DNA of 64,000 nucleotides from an uncultured Roseobacter sp. (GCF_947491795.1 NZ_CANLKW010000002.1:484001-548000), one strand, 5' to 3'. Numbered from the stretch's first letter, positions 52,581 to 61,914 are shown. Notes: generated from the letters alone by a model not told the origin. Program-made: numbers and translations.

Positions 52581-54507
52581 CGCGGGCTTCGCCGATCTGG
52601 GCAATGCCCAGAACTGCCAGAACCCTACTCTCGATATCTGCCGCATTCATGCCGGCAACGGCATACATATCCGCAGGACTTGCCTGATCGATGAACGTAT
52701 CGGGCAGCACCATCGAGCGGTACTTCAGCCCGGTATCAAACACACCTTCCTCTGCCAGAAGCTGTGCGACGTGACTGCCGAAGCCGCCCACGGCACCTTC
52801 CTCAATGGTAATCAGCGCTTCGTGGTCCGCAGCCAGCTGCAGGATCAGAGCACGGTCAAGCGGTTTGGCAAACCGTGCATCCGCAATGGTTGGTGTGATG
52901 CCGCGCGCGCGCAGACCCTCGGCGGCCTTTTCAGTTTCCGCCAGCCGCGTGCCGAAAGACAGCAGCGCCACACGTGATCCTTTGGTGATGATCCGGCCTT
53001 TGCCGATCTCCAGAACCTCCCCACGCTCCGGCATCTCAACGCCGTTGCCTTCTCCCCGCGGAAAGCGGAACGCAATCGGCCCGTCGCCATGAGCGGCAGC
53101 CGTTGCCACCATATGTTTCAACTCTGCCTCATCCGCAGCGGCCATTACAACGAAACCAGGCAGGTTGCTCAGGTATCCGATATCAAAAGACCCGGCATGT
53201 GTTGCGCCGTCCGCGCCCACCAGACCGGCGCGGTCGATGGCAAAGCGCACAGGCAGGCGCTGGATCGCAACATCATGCACCACCTGGTCATAGCCGCGTT
53301 GCAGGAATGTAGAATACATCGCACAGAAAGGCTTCATGCCACCCGCCGCGAGAGCGGCCGAGAAAGTCACACCGTGCTGCTCGGCGATGCCCACGTCAAA
53401 GCACCGGCTGGGATAGCGTTCGGCAAAAAGGTTCAGGCCGGTTCCATCCGGCATTGCGGCAGTCACAGCGCAGATTTTGTCGTCTGCGGCGGCTTCCTGC
53501 AGCAGGCTTTCCGCAAAAACCTTTGTATAGCTGGGTGCGTTTGAGGGCGCTTTTTTCTGCTCCCCGGTCACCACATCGAATTTGGCGGTCGCATGCCCTT
53601 TGTCGCGGGCGGTCTCTGCCGGTGCGTAGCCCTTGCCCTTTTTGGTCAGCACATGGATCAAAATGGGACCTGTTGCGCGCGCTTTGACGGTGCGCAAAAC
53701 CGGCAGCAGCTGGTCCATGTCATGTCCGTCAATCGGACCGATATAGGAAAACCCGAGCTGTTCAAAAAGCGTGCCGCCCATGGCCATGCCCTTGAGAACG
53801 TCCCTGGCACGTCGCGCACCTTCACGGAAAGGTTCAGGCAACAGGCTGACGGCTCCCTTTGCCGCTGCTTTGAAATCCTGAAATGGTTCTTCGGTGTAGA
53901 GGCGGCTGAGATAGGAGGACATAGCGCCGACAGGGGGCGCGATGGACATCTCGTTGTCGTTCAGAATAACGATCAGGCGCTTTTTCAGATGGCCCGCGTT
54001 ATTCATTGCCTCATAGGCCATGCCCGCGCTCATCGAGCCGTCACCGATTACCGCAATGGCATCGCCCAGACCCTCGGGTGTGTTACCGCCCAGATCACGC
54101 GCCACGGCAAAGCCCAGGGCCGCGGAGATGGAGGTAGAGCTGTGTGCAGCACCAAAGGGATCATAGGGGCTTTCGCTGCGCTTGGTAAATCCGCTCAGCC
54201 CATCCATCATGCGCAGCGTGCGGATGCGGTCGCGGCGTTCGGTCAGTATCTTGTGCGGATAACACTGGTGGCCGACGTCCCAGATCACCTTGTCACGCGG
54301 CGTGTCAAAAACCGCGTGCAGCGCCACTGTCAGCTCAACAACGCCGAGACCCGCACCCAGATGTCCGCCAGTCACCGAAACAGCGGAAATCGTTTCCGAC
54401 CGCAACTCGTCGGCAAGCTGACGCAGCGCGCGGTCACTGAGACCTTTCAGGTCTGCCGGGCGGGAAATCTGATCGAGCAGCGGGGTTGTCGGTTTTTCGG
54501 CTGTCAT
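52576..54507 (-). CDS. dxs: 1-deoxy-D-xylulose-5-phosphate synthase Dxs
   Basis: Dxs condenses pyruvate and glyceraldehyde 3-phosphate, starting the MEP isoprenoid pathway, with thiamine diphosphate. The 643-residue protein has [34 protein letters not shown], the ThDP motif [52 protein letters not shown] and the C-terminal transketolase domain [15 protein letters not shown]. It lies 9 bases after ispA in an operon xseB-ispA-dxs. A TPP riboswitch-controlled thiamine transporter is encoded 8 kb away. Confidence 0.97.
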   Translation of the reverse strand: MTAEKPTTPLLDQISRPADLKGLSDRALRQLADELRSETISAVSVTGGHLGAGLGVVELTVALHAVFDTPRDKVIWDVGHQCYPHKILTERRDRIRTLRMMDGLSGFTKRSESPYDPFGAAHSSTSISAALGFAVARDLGGNTPEGLGDAIAVIGDGSMSAGMAYEAMNNAGHLKKRLIVILNDNEMSIAPPVGAMSSYLSRLYTEEPFQDFKAAAKGAVSLLPEPFREGARRARDVLKGMAMGGTLFEQLGFSYIGPIDGHDMDQLLPVLRTVKARATGPILIHVLTKKGKGYAPAETARDKGHATAKFDVVTGEQKKAPSNAPSYTKVFAESLLQEAAADDKICAVTAAMPDGTGLNLFAERYPSRCFDVGIAEQHGVTFSAALAAGGMKPFCAMYSTFLQRGYDQVVHDVAIQRLPVRFAIDRAGLVGADGATHAGSFDIGYLSNLPGFVVMAAADEAELKHMVATAAAHGDGPIAFRFPRGEGNGVEMPERGEVLEIGKGRIITKGSRVALLSFGTRLAETEKAAEGLRARGITPTIADARFAKPLDRALILQLAADHEALITIEEGAVGGFGSHVAQLLAEEGVFDTGLKYRSMVLPDTFIDQASPADMYAVAGMNAADIESRVLAVLGIAQIGEARA

Positions 54508-54516
54508 CTGTTTTCC

Positions 54517-55386
54517 TCAGTGCGTCCGCGTCACAACAAAGCGGGCAGCCTCTCTTAGGGCTTCTGCGCCCCCGGCGTAAGCTGCCAGGCTGTCGCAGGC
54601 TTCCTCCACCAGCGCATCGGCCCGCGCCCGCGCGCCGTCGATGCCGAGAAGCGAAACAAACGTCGCCTTTCCGGCGTCCGCATCTTTGCCCACGGCCTTG
54701 CCGACCGTTGCGGTATCGCCTGTAATGTCCAGCAGATCATCTGCAATCTGGAAGGCGAGGCCCAGAGCACGGGCATAACGGCTCAGCGGGCCCGTATCAG
54801 CCTGTGCCATGCGCGCCCCGGCCATGGCCGACCATTCAATCAGCGCGCCGGTCTTTCCTTGTTGAAGCGCTGTAATCTCGTCGAGATCCAGCGATGTTTC
54901 CCGTGTCTCTGCGGCGATATCGAGCGCCTGACCCAGTACCATGCCCTGCGCGCCGCTCGCCCGTGCCAGTGTCAGCGCAAGCTCTGCCCTGACAGCGGCA
55001 TCCGGGCTGCAGTCTGGCCGGCTGACCAGTTCAAAGGCGAGGGTCTGCAGCGCATCACCGGCAAGGACCGCTGTGGCCTCGTCCCATTTTTTGTGAATGG
55101 TCGGCTGCCCGCGCCGCAGGTCGTCATCGTCCATGCAAGGAAGGTCGTCATGCACCAGACTGTAGGCGTGCAGAGCCTCGATTGCCGTCGCAGGCCAGAT
55201 TGCCTGTTTGGTCGGGATGTCGTGCAGACGCGCGCTTTCCATCACCAGAAAGCCGCGCAGTCTTTTGCCGCCATGGGTGGCATGGGCCATGGCCGCCACC
55301 ACCGGCAGAGGCTGAAACGTACTGAGCACCCCGTCAAAGGATGCCTGCACTGCCCGGGCTGCCTCCCGCAGCCGCGTCTCGAACAT
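54517..55386 (-). CDS. ispA: Polyprenyl (farnesyl/geranylgeranyl) diphosphate synthase IspA
   Basis: IspA extends isopentenyl units to C15 or C20 diphosphates. Start ATG 55386 (MFETRLREAARAV) follows the xseB stop by one base; a longer frame lacks similarity. The 289-residue protein has GKRLRGFLVMESARLH, the first Asp-rich motif SLVHDDLPCMDDDDLRRGQPTIHKKWDEATAVLAGDAL and the second QIADDLLDITGD, with VGKAVGKDADAGKATFVSLLG. Chain length (C15) is the usual call for this operon but cannot be fixed by eye. Confidence 0.95.
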   Translation of the reverse strand: MFETRLREAARAVQASFDGVLSTFQPLPVVAAMAHATHGGKRLRGFLVMESARLHDIPTKQAIWPATAIEALHAYSLVHDDLPCMDDDDLRRGQPTIHKKWDEATAVLAGDALQTLAFELVSRPDCSPDAAVRAELALTLARASGAQGMVLGQALDIAAETRETSLDLDEITALQQGKTGALIEWSAMAGARMAQADTGPLSRYARALGLAFQIADDLLDITGDTATVGKAVGKDADAGKATFVSLLGIDGARARADALVEEACDSLAAYAGGAEALREAARFVVTRTH

Positions 55387-55387
55387 G

Positions 55388-55630
55388 TCAGAGGCCTTCG
55401 ACAGGTTTTGTCCCGGTGGGCTGGCCGTCGCCATCGAGCGTAATCGCAGCCACTTTTTCCTCGGCTTCTTTCAGCTTGGTCTCGCAGCGGGCTTTCAGCG
55501 CCGCGCCGCGCTCATAAAGTGCGATGCTCTCATCCAGTGCTACATCCCCGCGTTCGAGCTGGCCCAGAACTTTTTCCAGTTCGGCCATCGCCTCCTCAAA
55601 ACTCATTTCTGCAACGGGGGTTTCTGACAT
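55388..55630 (-). CDS. xseB: Exodeoxyribonuclease VII small subunit XseB
   Basis: The 80-residue protein reads MSETPVAEMSFEEAMAELEKVLGQLERGDVALDESIALYERGAALKARCETKLKEAEEKV in the expected two-helix pattern. It is the small subunit of exonuclease VII, which degrades single-stranded DNA. Start ATG 55630 is chosen over 55663 because the first eleven residues of the longer frame are not family-like. The pairing xseB-ispA-dxs is conserved in many proteobacteria. Confidence 0.95.
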   Translation of the reverse strand: MSETPVAEMSFEEAMAELEKVLGQLERGDVALDESIALYERGAALKARCETKLKEAEEKVAAITLDGDGQPTGTKPVEGL

Positions 55631-55699
55631 GGTGATATTCCGGTTCTGATTTCTGCCGCACATATACCGGGTATCCCGCGCGCGCGCCAGAGCAGGCGC

Positions 55700-55723
55700 G
55701 GCACCCGCTGTTATTCGGGTGCC
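55700..55723 (-). terminator. Hairpin across the petR stop codon
   Basis: GGCACCCG and CGGGTGCC are perfect 8-base arms around an 8-base loop that contains the petR stop codon. No T-tract follows, so it may stabilise the transcript end or attenuate read-through toward xseB. Confidence 0.4.
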
Positions 55724-56412
55724 AGCATATATCCGGCCCCGCGTACGGTCTGAAGGTAGCGGGGCTGTTTGGGATCGGATTCAATCTTGCGGCGCAGGCG
55801 CGTGATCTGAACATCGACCGCCCGCTCCTGGGCCTGACCACGATCGCGGCCCAGCTCTTCGACCAGCCGGGCGCGGCTGATGGGTTCGTTGCAGTTGCCG
55901 GAAAAGATTTTCATCAGCAGAATTTCCGTCGCCGTCAGACGCACCAGTTCCTCGCCGCGCCACATCTCACCGCGTTCCATGTCATAGCGGATCGGGCCGA
56001 GTGTCAGCACCTTGGGCGCTGCCTCGCTGGCCGGTGCCTCGGGCATACGGCGCAGAATGGCGTTGATGCGCAACAACAGCTCTTTCGGCTCAAAGGGCTT
56101 GGGCAGATAATCGTCTGCCCCGGCCTCGAGACCATCGATCCTGTTGTCTGTGTCTCCGCGCGCTGTGAGCAAAAGGATGGGTACCGTACTGGTCTCGCGC
56201 AGTGCGCGGGTCAGGGCCAGTCCGTCCTCGCCCGGCATCATCACATCCATTACGATCAGATCAAAATCCAGACCCGACAAAATACGGCGGGCATGGGCCG
56301 CATCGCGCGCAGACGTCACCAGAAATCCGTTCCGGATCAGGAACTTCTGGAGCAGGGTGCGGATGCGCTCATCGTCATCGATGATCAGCAGGTGGGCGTC
56401 AAAATCGCTCAT
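55711..56412 (-). CDS. petR: OmpR-type response regulator PetR
   Basis: The 233-residue protein has a receiver domain (Asp13/Asp14 acidic pocket, phosphoacceptor Asp56 in LIVMDVMMPGEDG, Lys in YLPKPFEPKELL) and an OmpR-type winged-helix domain (about 130-228: YDMERGEMWRGEELVRLTATEILLMKIFSGN and RAVDVQITRLRRKIESDPKQPRYLQTVRGAGYML). Coupled by ATGA to a MarR-type gene, it matches the petP-petR pair known from Rhodobacter capsulatus, where PetR is needed for growth. No histidine kinase is adjacent. Confidence 0.9.
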   Translation of the reverse strand: MSDFDAHLLIIDDDERIRTLLQKFLIRNGFLVTSARDAAHARRILSGLDFDLIVMDVMMPGEDGLALTRALRETSTVPILLLTARGDTDNRIDGLEAGADDYLPKPFEPKELLLRINAILRRMPEAPASEAAPKVLTLGPIRYDMERGEMWRGEELVRLTATEILLMKIFSGNCNEPISRARLVEELGRDRGQAQERAVDVQITRLRRKIESDPKQPRYLQTVRGAGYMLAPE

Positions 56413-56921
56413 GGGGTGTTATCTTTCAGTCTTGTGTAAGCGAACCGCATTTCTTTATCCATCATCGCCTCAAGAACACGACGGAAACCCGCAACTGCGT
56501 CTGGTCCTGCGTCACGAAAGGCCATGCGCATCCGGGCCCGCTGGGCGTCCGACAGAGTTTGCTCAAGCGCGCGGCCCTCCTCTGTCAGGTAAAGATGCCT
56601 TTCGCGCTTATCAGCCTTTCCGACCCTGCTCTCCACAAGACCATCCTCGATCAGTGTACGCAACACACGGTTCAGCGACTGTTTCGTGACCCCCAGAATG
56701 TTCAGCAGATTGTTCACAGTTGTGCCCGGGGCGCGGTTGATGAAGTGAACGGCCCGGTGATGTGCGCGGCCATAGGCCATGTCCGACAGAATACGATCCG
56801 GATCTGCCGTGAAGCCGCGATAGGCAAAGAACATTGCCTCGATCCCCTGCCGCAGCTGCTCGTCCGTCAGAAACAGAAGGTTTTCATTGCGATAGCTGGC
56901 CGGTGCCTGTCCCTCAGCCAT
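56409..56921 (-). CDS. petP: MarR-family regulator PetP
   Basis: The 170-residue protein has a MarR winged-helix: the segment RAPGTTVNNLLNILGVTKQSLNRVLRTLIEDGLVESRVGKADKRERHLYLTEEGRALEQ holds the recognition helix and wing, and flanking helices form the dimer interface. It is coupled to petR by ATGA and diverges from ilvE. In R. capsulatus petP is the partner of petR; the signal it senses is not established. Confidence 0.88.
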   Translation of the reverse strand: MAEGQAPASYRNENLLFLTDEQLRQGIEAMFFAYRGFTADPDRILSDMAYGRAHHRAVHFINRAPGTTVNNLLNILGVTKQSLNRVLRTLIEDGLVESRVGKADKRERHLYLTEEGRALEQTLSDAQRARMRMAFRDAGPDAVAGFRRVLEAMMDKEMRFAYTRLKDNTP

Positions 56922-56972
56922 AGGATATCCCCGTTTTGCCTGTCAGGTTTGTTACAGCATACGTCAGTCTTG

Positions 56973-57001
56973 TTGACATTCCAAGTGTGAAGGGCTATCG
57001 A
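56973..57001 (+). promoter_or_regulatory. Sigma-70-like promoter of ilvE
   Basis: TTGACA (56973-56978), a 17-base spacer and TATCGA (56996-57001) form a near-consensus promoter, 90 bases upstream of the ilvE start. The -35 region overlaps GTCA-N7-TGAC, which could be a regulator site, perhaps for the divergent petP product. Confidence 0.5.
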
Positions 57002-57090
57002 ATCGCAGGTTTTGCGCAATTTTATGTCCGTTTCGGTCGTATTTTGCGCAACATTCGAAAACTTTGAGATAATCCCGGGAAGGAAACGAA

Positions 57091-57960
57091 ATGGCGGGTG
57101 CATATAACGACCGTGACGGAACGATCTGGATGGATGGCCAGATGATCGACTGGCGCGAGGCGAACGTCCACATTCTGACCCATGCGATGCACTATGCTTC
57201 CTCTGTTTTCGAGGGTGAGCGGGCCTATAACGGCAAAATCTTTAAAAGCCGGGAGCATTCAGAACGTCTTAAGCGTTCTGCCGAGATGATCGACTTTGAG
57301 ATCCCCTGGACAGTGGATGAGATTGAAGCGGCCAAGGTCGAGGTTCTCGCGGCTTCGGGTCTGCAGGATGCTTATGTCCGGGCGATCGCCTGGCGTGGGG
57401 CAGGCGAGGACATGGGTGTCGCGTCTGCGCGCAACCCCGTCCGTCTGGCGATCGCGGCCTGGGAATGGGGTGCCTATTACGGCGACGCCAAGATGAAAGG
57501 TGCAAAGCTGGACATCTCAAAGTGGAAGCGCCCCAGCCCCGAGACAATCCCGAGCCACGCGAAGGCCGCCGGTCTCTACATGATCTGCACTATGTCTAAG
57601 CACGCCGCAGAGGCCAAAGGCTGCTCTGATGCGATGATGTTCGATTATCGCGGCTATGTCGCCGAGGCCACCGGGGCCAACATCTTCTTTGTCAAAGACG
57701 GAGAGGTGCATACGCCTGACCCGGACTGTTTCCTCAACGGGATCACGCGCCAGACTGTCATCAGCATGCTCAAAGACCGCCAGATCAAAGTGCACGAGCG
57801 TCATATCATGCCCGAAGAGCTTGAAGGCTTTGAGCAGTGCTGGCTGACCGGTACCGCGGCTGAGGTCACACCCGTGGGCCAGATCGGTGACTACAACTTT
57901 GAGGTTGGCAGCCTCACACGCGACATCGCGGAAGGGTACGAACAGCTCGTCCGCGCCTGA
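57091..57960 (+). CDS. ilvE: Branched-chain amino acid aminotransferase IlvE
   Basis: IlvE makes or degrades leucine, isoleucine and valine. The 289-residue fold-type IV PLP enzyme has THAMHYASSVFEGERAYNGKIFKSREHSERL, the catalytic Lys158 in SHAKAAGLYMI, GCSDAMMFDYRGYVAEATGANIFFVKDGEVHTP and GITRQTVISML with ECWLTGTAAEVTPV-type C-terminal sequence. ATG 57091 has a GGAAGGAAA RBS. It has its own sigma-70-like promoter and is followed 8 bases later by a SnoaL-like gene. Confidence 0.95.
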   Translation: MAGAYNDRDGTIWMDGQMIDWREANVHILTHAMHYASSVFEGERAYNGKIFKSREHSERLKRSAEMIDFEIPWTVDEIEAAKVEVLAASGLQDAYVRAIAWRGAGEDMGVASARNPVRLAIAAWEWGAYYGDAKMKGAKLDISKWKRPSPETIPSHAKAAGLYMICTMSKHAAEAKGCSDAMMFDYRGYVAEATGANIFFVKDGEVHTPDPDCFLNGITRQTVISMLKDRQIKVHERHIMPEELEGFEQCWLTGTAAEVTPVGQIGDYNFEVGSLTRDIAEGYEQLVRA

Positions 57961-57968
57961 ACAGGACC

Positions 57969-58310
57969 GTGGATTTCAAAGCCTTTGCCGAAGAGTGGGA
58001 AGCCGCGTGGAATTCCCACAACTTGGACCGCATCCTGGCCCATTACAGCCCGGATGTGGTTTTCCGTTCCCAGAAAGCGATGCGTCTGACAGGACGTGGT
58101 GAGCTCTTTGGGCGGGATGCGCTGAGGGCGTACTGGGCGGCCGCTCTTGAACAGCAACCCGATCTGTCGTTTGTGATTGTCGATGTCCTGCGCGGTCATG
58201 GCATGATGGTCATCACATACAGAAATCAACGTGATGTCCTGGCGGCGGAAACGATCCGCTTCGGACCGGACGGTCTGGTGATCGAAGCGTCCGCGTGCCA
58301 CGCAGAATAA
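57969..58310 (+). CDS. SnoaL/NTF2-like small protein
   Basis: The 113-residue protein starts at GTG 57969. It has the NTF2-like cone fold: FAEEWEAAWNSHNLDRILAHYSPDVVFRSQKA, GRDALRAYWAAALEQQPDLSFVIVDVL, and VITYRNQRDVLAAETIRFGPDGLVIEAS. Such proteins act as isomerases, hydrolases or binding proteins, and function cannot be assigned by sequence alone. It is 8 bases behind ilvE and probably co-transcribed. Confidence 0.8.
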   Translation: MDFKAFAEEWEAAWNSHNLDRILAHYSPDVVFRSQKAMRLTGRGELFGRDALRAYWAAALEQQPDLSFVIVDVLRGHGMMVITYRNQRDVLAAETIRFGPDGLVIEASACHAE

Positions 58311-58418
58311 CTGACGTCACGGTGGGGCAGCGGGTCTCTGCGTTTACAACTGTCAAAACCGTTGCGGATACGCGCTGTCTGCCATCGCCAGAGGTTCGCC
58401 CGACGCATTGATCCTGTG

Positions 58419-59393
58419 TCAGGGCGCGCCGGTGGGCGTCTGGTTGGGTTTTGATTTGCTCCGGTCCATGCCCAGTTGTCGCTCCCGCCATATGATCAGA
58501 ATGCCACCCGCGGTAACCAGTGCCGCGCCAAGGACAATGGGCCCGGTTGGCAGCTCGTCAAAGACGACATAGCCGATCAGCCCGGCAAAAATCATGGATG
58601 CATAGTCAAACGGGGCCAGCATAGACGCACCGCCGAACCTGTAGGAAGAGGTGACCATTATCTGCGCCACGCCGCCTACCAGCCCGGCAGAGATCAGCAG
58701 CCAGACAACCCATGCAGGGGGCATCACCCAGACCAGCGCAGGGTGATCAAATATGACACCAACCGGCAGAGTGAGCAGCGCGAGGCAGCTGGCCGTCACG
58801 GAAAAATAAAAGACGATCGCCGCGGTATGGTCCGTCTGAACGAGACGGCGGACATGGATCTGCACCAGCGCGCGGAGCACCGAGGCGATCAGCACCATCA
58901 GAGCACCGGCAGTCGCGGCGGCAGACATGGCATCAGCGCCAACGCTCAGGCGGGGAGCAATTACGATCAGGACACCGATCAGACCCAGCCCAACAGCGGA
59001 AAGCCGGATCAGTCTGATCCGTTCGCCCAGAAAGATGGCCGCAAAGATCACTGCGAATATTGGGGTGGCGTAGCCGATTGCTGTAACTTCGGGCAATGGC
59101 AGCAGGCCCAGCCCCGCGAATGTCAGGCCCATTGCGGATGTACCAAAGAGCCCGCGCCAGACGTGCCCCATCAGGTTTGAAGGCACCAGCCCGTAGCGCA
59201 ATTGCCCGCGTTGCCAGAGCCACAGGGTAATCACGGGAATTGCAAAAAACGATCTGAAAAAGACGGCCTGCCCGGGGGGGACTTCTTCGGACACCGCCTT
59301 GATGATCGCGGCCATCACCATGAACAGAAAGACCGCGCCAAGCTTGAGGGCGATGGCGCGGCCGGGTCGGTTCTGGGTAAGGTCTGCGGGCAT
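58419..59393 (-). CDS. EamA/DMT-family transporter
   Basis: The 324-residue protein has ten hydrophobic helices in two EamA repeats, with LFMVMAAIIKAVSEEVPPGQAVFFRSFFAIPVI in the first and APFDYASMIFAGLIGYVVFDELPTGPIVLGAALVTAGGILIIW in the second. The F-F-R-S-F-F motif after the first helix resembles RarD/SAM-transporter-like members. Substrate unknown. The DM13 gene lies 72 bases downstream in the same orientation. Confidence 0.9.
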   Translation of the reverse strand: MPADLTQNRPGRAIALKLGAVFLFMVMAAIIKAVSEEVPPGQAVFFRSFFAIPVITLWLWQRGQLRYGLVPSNLMGHVWRGLFGTSAMGLTFAGLGLLPLPEVTAIGYATPIFAVIFAAIFLGERIRLIRLSAVGLGLIGVLIVIAPRLSVGADAMSAAATAGALMVLIASVLRALVQIHVRRLVQTDHTAAIVFYFSVTASCLALLTLPVGVIFDHPALVWVMPPAWVVWLLISAGLVGGVAQIMVTSSYRFGGASMLAPFDYASMIFAGLIGYVVFDELPTGPIVLGAALVTAGGILIIWRERQLGMDRSKSKPNQTPTGAP

Positions 59394-59465
59394 GGAGGCT
59401 CTTTGCGCCTCTGCCGGAAAAAGATCAAGCGCCGCAAGGGAGAACAGCGCCTGATCTCAGGTGTC

Positions 59466-59846
59466 TCAGTTCAGCGAAGCAACGCCGAGCGGTACCGAAA
59501 ACTGCAGGCACCAGATGTAGATTTCATTGAAGTCATCAACACTGACCGATGCAGGTACGATATAAGTCTGACCGCCGGTCAGGTTCTTCAGCGGGCCGAG
59601 GTCTGTTTCAGTGGCATAGGCTCCGTCCTTGCCAAACCCAACGCGCGGATCTGGTGCGCCATCAAGCGAAAAGTCTTCGTGAAGTGTGACAGTTGCCGTA
59701 CCGTCTGCGTTTTTGACGATGGTAATGCCACCCGTTGTGATGTGGTCACTGGCGCCTGTGAATGTGCCTGTAACGTCAGCCTGTGCGCCAAAAGTTGCGA
59801 GCGCGGTCAGGCCCAGAATGAGCGTTGCTGAGAGGAGGTTTTTCAT
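59466..59846 (-). CDS. Secreted DM13-domain protein
   Basis: The 126-residue protein, from ATG 59846 with GAGGAGG upstream, has a signal peptide (MKNLLSATLILGLTALATFGAQA) and a DM13 domain (GTFTGASDHITTGGITIV to IYIWCLQFSVPLGVASL). DM13 proteins have been proposed to take part in redox or electron transfer with a near-invariant Cys; here the single Cys lies in IYIWCLQFSVPLG. It is divergent from a TetR gene over a palindromic region and is likely its target. Precise role unknown. Confidence 0.82.
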   Translation of the reverse strand: MKNLLSATLILGLTALATFGAQADVTGTFTGASDHITTGGITIVKNADGTATVTLHEDFSLDGAPDPRVGFGKDGAYATETDLGPLKNLTGGQTYIVPASVSVDDFNEIYIWCLQFSVPLGVASLN

Positions 59847-59903
59847 GTCGGTCTCTTTCCTGGTGTTGTGATTGCCGTTGCCGGTACACAGCAGATACAA
59901 TTA

Positions 59904-59954
59904 GGAACCAATCGGTACAATACACAATTCTGTGATTGTGTAACGATCAGTTCC
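59904..59954. promoter_or_regulatory. Nested palindrome between DM13 gene and TetR gene
   Basis: An inner perfect palindrome ACACAAT-TCTGTG-ATTGTGT (59922-59941) lies inside a wider inverted repeat GGAAC-N2-ATCG (59904-59915) / CGAT-N2-GTTCC (59944-59954). Both are centred in the 143-base divergent gap. The inner repeat suits a TetR dimer; the outer pair may bind a second dimer. Autoregulation is inferred. Confidence 0.6.
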
Positions 59955-59989
59955 AAACTATATGACACTGCATCACAGATGAGGTGGAT

Positions 59990-60577
59990 ATGGCACGGCC
60001 CAGAGAATTCGACACAGATGAGGCGATCCGGAAAGCGGCGGAGGTCTTCTGGCGAAAAAGCTATGAGGAAGCTACCCTGCCGGACCTGCTGGACGGTATG
60101 GGGCTGACACGGGGCAGCCTGTATAAGGCCTTCAAAGACAAGAAGTCCCTCTTTCTGCGCGTTCTGGACTATTATGAAACAACCGCAGTAGACGACGCGG
60201 TTGCGTGTCTGACCGACATAAATGTACCCGATGGCCGGCGACGTATTCTGGGCTTCTTCAAAGGGGTCGTGCAGGCGGTGAACCAGGGTGACCGACGCGG
60301 ATGCCTGTTGTGTACTGCCGCTGCGGGCAGCGAGATGTCTGATCCCGAAATCGCCGCTGCTGTGAACGGCGGGCTGCGACGGATCCGCGATGCTCTGGGC
60401 CTCGCGCTGGCCGCTTCGCCACTGCATGACACGCTGAAACAGGACGAGCGCAAGACACTCGCCAACCTGCTGCTGACACAATACATCGGTCTGCGCGTTC
60501 TGGCGCGGTCATGCCTGCCGCTGGGCATCGTTGAACAGAGCAGTCGCGGTATCGAAGAGCTTTTGAAAGCGCGCTGA
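59990..60577 (+). CDS. TetR/AcrR-family transcriptional regulator
   Basis: The 195-residue regulator starts at ATG 59990 (MARPREFDTDEAI). Its N-terminal helix-turn-helix is RKAAEVFWRKSYEEATLPDLLDGMGLTRGSLYKAFKDKKSLFLRVLDYY. The ligand domain has RRGCLLCTAAAGSEM, a two-cysteine motif (CLLC) that could sense thiol-reactive compounds, by analogy with redox-responsive relatives. It diverges from the DM13 gene. Its stop codon and the aroC stop lie in the arms of an inverted repeat. Confidence 0.93.
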   Translation: MARPREFDTDEAIRKAAEVFWRKSYEEATLPDLLDGMGLTRGSLYKAFKDKKSLFLRVLDYYETTAVDDAVACLTDINVPDGRRRILGFFKGVVQAVNQGDRRGCLLCTAAAGSEMSDPEIAAAVNGGLRRIRDALGLALAASPLHDTLKQDERKTLANLLLTQYIGLRVLARSCLPLGIVEQSSRGIEELLKAR

Positions 60578-60588
60578 ACGGTATCAGC
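60573..60588. terminator. Inverted repeat enclosing facing stop codons of tetR-type gene and aroC
   Basis: GCTGA-ACGGTA-TCAGC has 5-base arms; each arm holds one gene's TGA stop. It is short and lacks a T-tract, so it may simply reflect facing stop codons plus two extra pairs. Confidence 0.25.
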
Positions 60589-61684
60589 CGATCACGCCCT
60601 GGTTTTCGCCGATCTGACCGCGATGCAAAAGCAGATGGTCCAGGATCACGCAGGCCATCATTGCTTCACCCACGGGTACTGCACGGATGCCAACGCAGGG
60701 ATCATGACGTCCCTTTGTGATGATTTCCGTTTCTTCACCGGTTTTGGTGATGGTGCGCCGTGTGGTCAGAATGCTCGATGTCGGCTTGACCGCAAACCGT
60801 ACTACAACGTCCTGCCCCGTGCTGATGCCGCCCAGTATGCCGCCTGCATGGTTGGAGGAATATTCCGGCCCGTCCGGCCCCATAGAAATCTCGTCTGCAT
60901 TCAGCTCGCCGGTCAGCATCGCCGCCGACATGCCTTCACCGATTTCAACACCCTTTACCGCATTGATGCTCATCATCGCAGCGGCCAGGTCTGTATCGAG
61001 CTTTCCATAAACGGGTGCGCCCAGTCCGGCGGGGACACCACGCGCAACAACCTCTATGACGGCACCTACCGAGCTGCCCGATTTGCGCAGACCGTCCAGA
61101 TAGGCCGCCCAGTCCGTTGCCGCTTTGGCGTCCGGCACCCAGAAAGGGTTCTCATCAATCTGCGCCCAGTCAAACCGGTCGCGGTCTATTTCATGCGCGC
61201 CCATGCGGGTCATATACCCCTTGATCTCCAGCGCGGGGACCAGTGAGCGGAGTGCCGCGCGCGCGAGACCACCTGCCGCAACGCGTGCAGCGGTCTCGCG
61301 CGCGCTTGAGCGACCGCCACCGCGGTAATCGCGTACGCCATATTTCTGGAAGTAGGTAATGTCCGCATGACCCGGGCGGAACTTCTCTTTGATGTCTCCG
61401 TAGTCTTTCGAGCGCTGATCGGTGTTTTCGATCATCAGCTGCACCGGCGTTCCGGTGGTCACGCCCTCAAAGGTGCCCGACAGGATCCTGACCTCATCGG
61501 CCTCGCGCCGCTGGGTTGTGTATTTGTTCTGGCCGGGTTTGCGCTTGTCCAGCCATTGCTGGATCATCGCCGCGTCGATTTCCACGCCCGGCGGGCAGCC
61601 ATCCACTGTCGCACCAAGCGCCGGCCCGTGGCTTTCGCCCCAGGTCGTCACGCGGAAAAGATGGCCAAAACTGTTCATCGACAT
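60584..61684 (-). CDS. aroC: Chorismate synthase AroC
   Basis: AroC makes chorismate from EPSP using reduced FMN, the last step of the shikimate pathway. Start ATG 61684 ([20 protein letters not shown]) gives 366 residues; the frame extends upstream without similarity. Signature segments are [75 protein letters not shown] and [28 protein letters not shown], and the ending [18 protein letters not shown]. Confidence 0.97.
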   Translation of the reverse strand: MSMNSFGHLFRVTTWGESHGPALGATVDGCPPGVEIDAAMIQQWLDKRKPGQNKYTTQRREADEVRILSGTFEGVTTGTPVQLMIENTDQRSKDYGDIKEKFRPGHADITYFQKYGVRDYRGGGRSSARETAARVAAGGLARAALRSLVPALEIKGYMTRMGAHEIDRDRFDWAQIDENPFWVPDAKAATDWAAYLDGLRKSGSSVGAVIEVVARGVPAGLGAPVYGKLDTDLAAAMMSINAVKGVEIGEGMSAAMLTGELNADEISMGPDGPEYSSNHAGGILGGISTGQDVVVRFAVKPTSSILTTRRTITKTGEETEIITKGRHDPCVGIRAVPVGEAMMACVILDHLLLHRGQIGENQGVIG

Positions 61685-61782
61685 GCGCTTGCTCCTCTGA
61701 CCCTGGTGCTTAGCGGCGCAGGCGGCGCGCCTCAAGACCTTATCGCTTGCCAATCCCGCAGTGGCACTTTACGTCTGATCGC

Positions 61783-61864
61783 ACCTCGGGGGGCCTTTCC
61801 GGCTGAGATGCGTAACACGCGGACCCGTAGAACCTGAACCGGTTAAGACCGGCGGAGGGAAGGT
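61783..61864 (+). ncRNA. TPP riboswitch (THI element)
   Basis: The sequence contains the conserved TPP-binding core: GGGGGGCC, then CTGAGATG, and ACCCGTAGAACCTGAACCGGTTAAGACCGGCGGAGGGAA with the hairpin ACCGGTTAAGACCGGCG. ACCT near 61783 pairs with AGGT at 61861 to close P1. It lies 50 bases before the thiB start, so it should turn off thiamine uptake when thiamine diphosphate is plentiful, probably by masking the ribosome binding site or stopping transcription. Confidence 0.97.
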
Positions 61865-61914
61865 TGACCTGATCATCCTCTTTCGCCGTCTGACGCATAT
61901 GAAAAGGAATGATC

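Noticed and set aside
53593..54558. 321-codon open frame opposite dxs
   Set aside because: dxs motifs on the minus strand are unambiguous; this frame has none.
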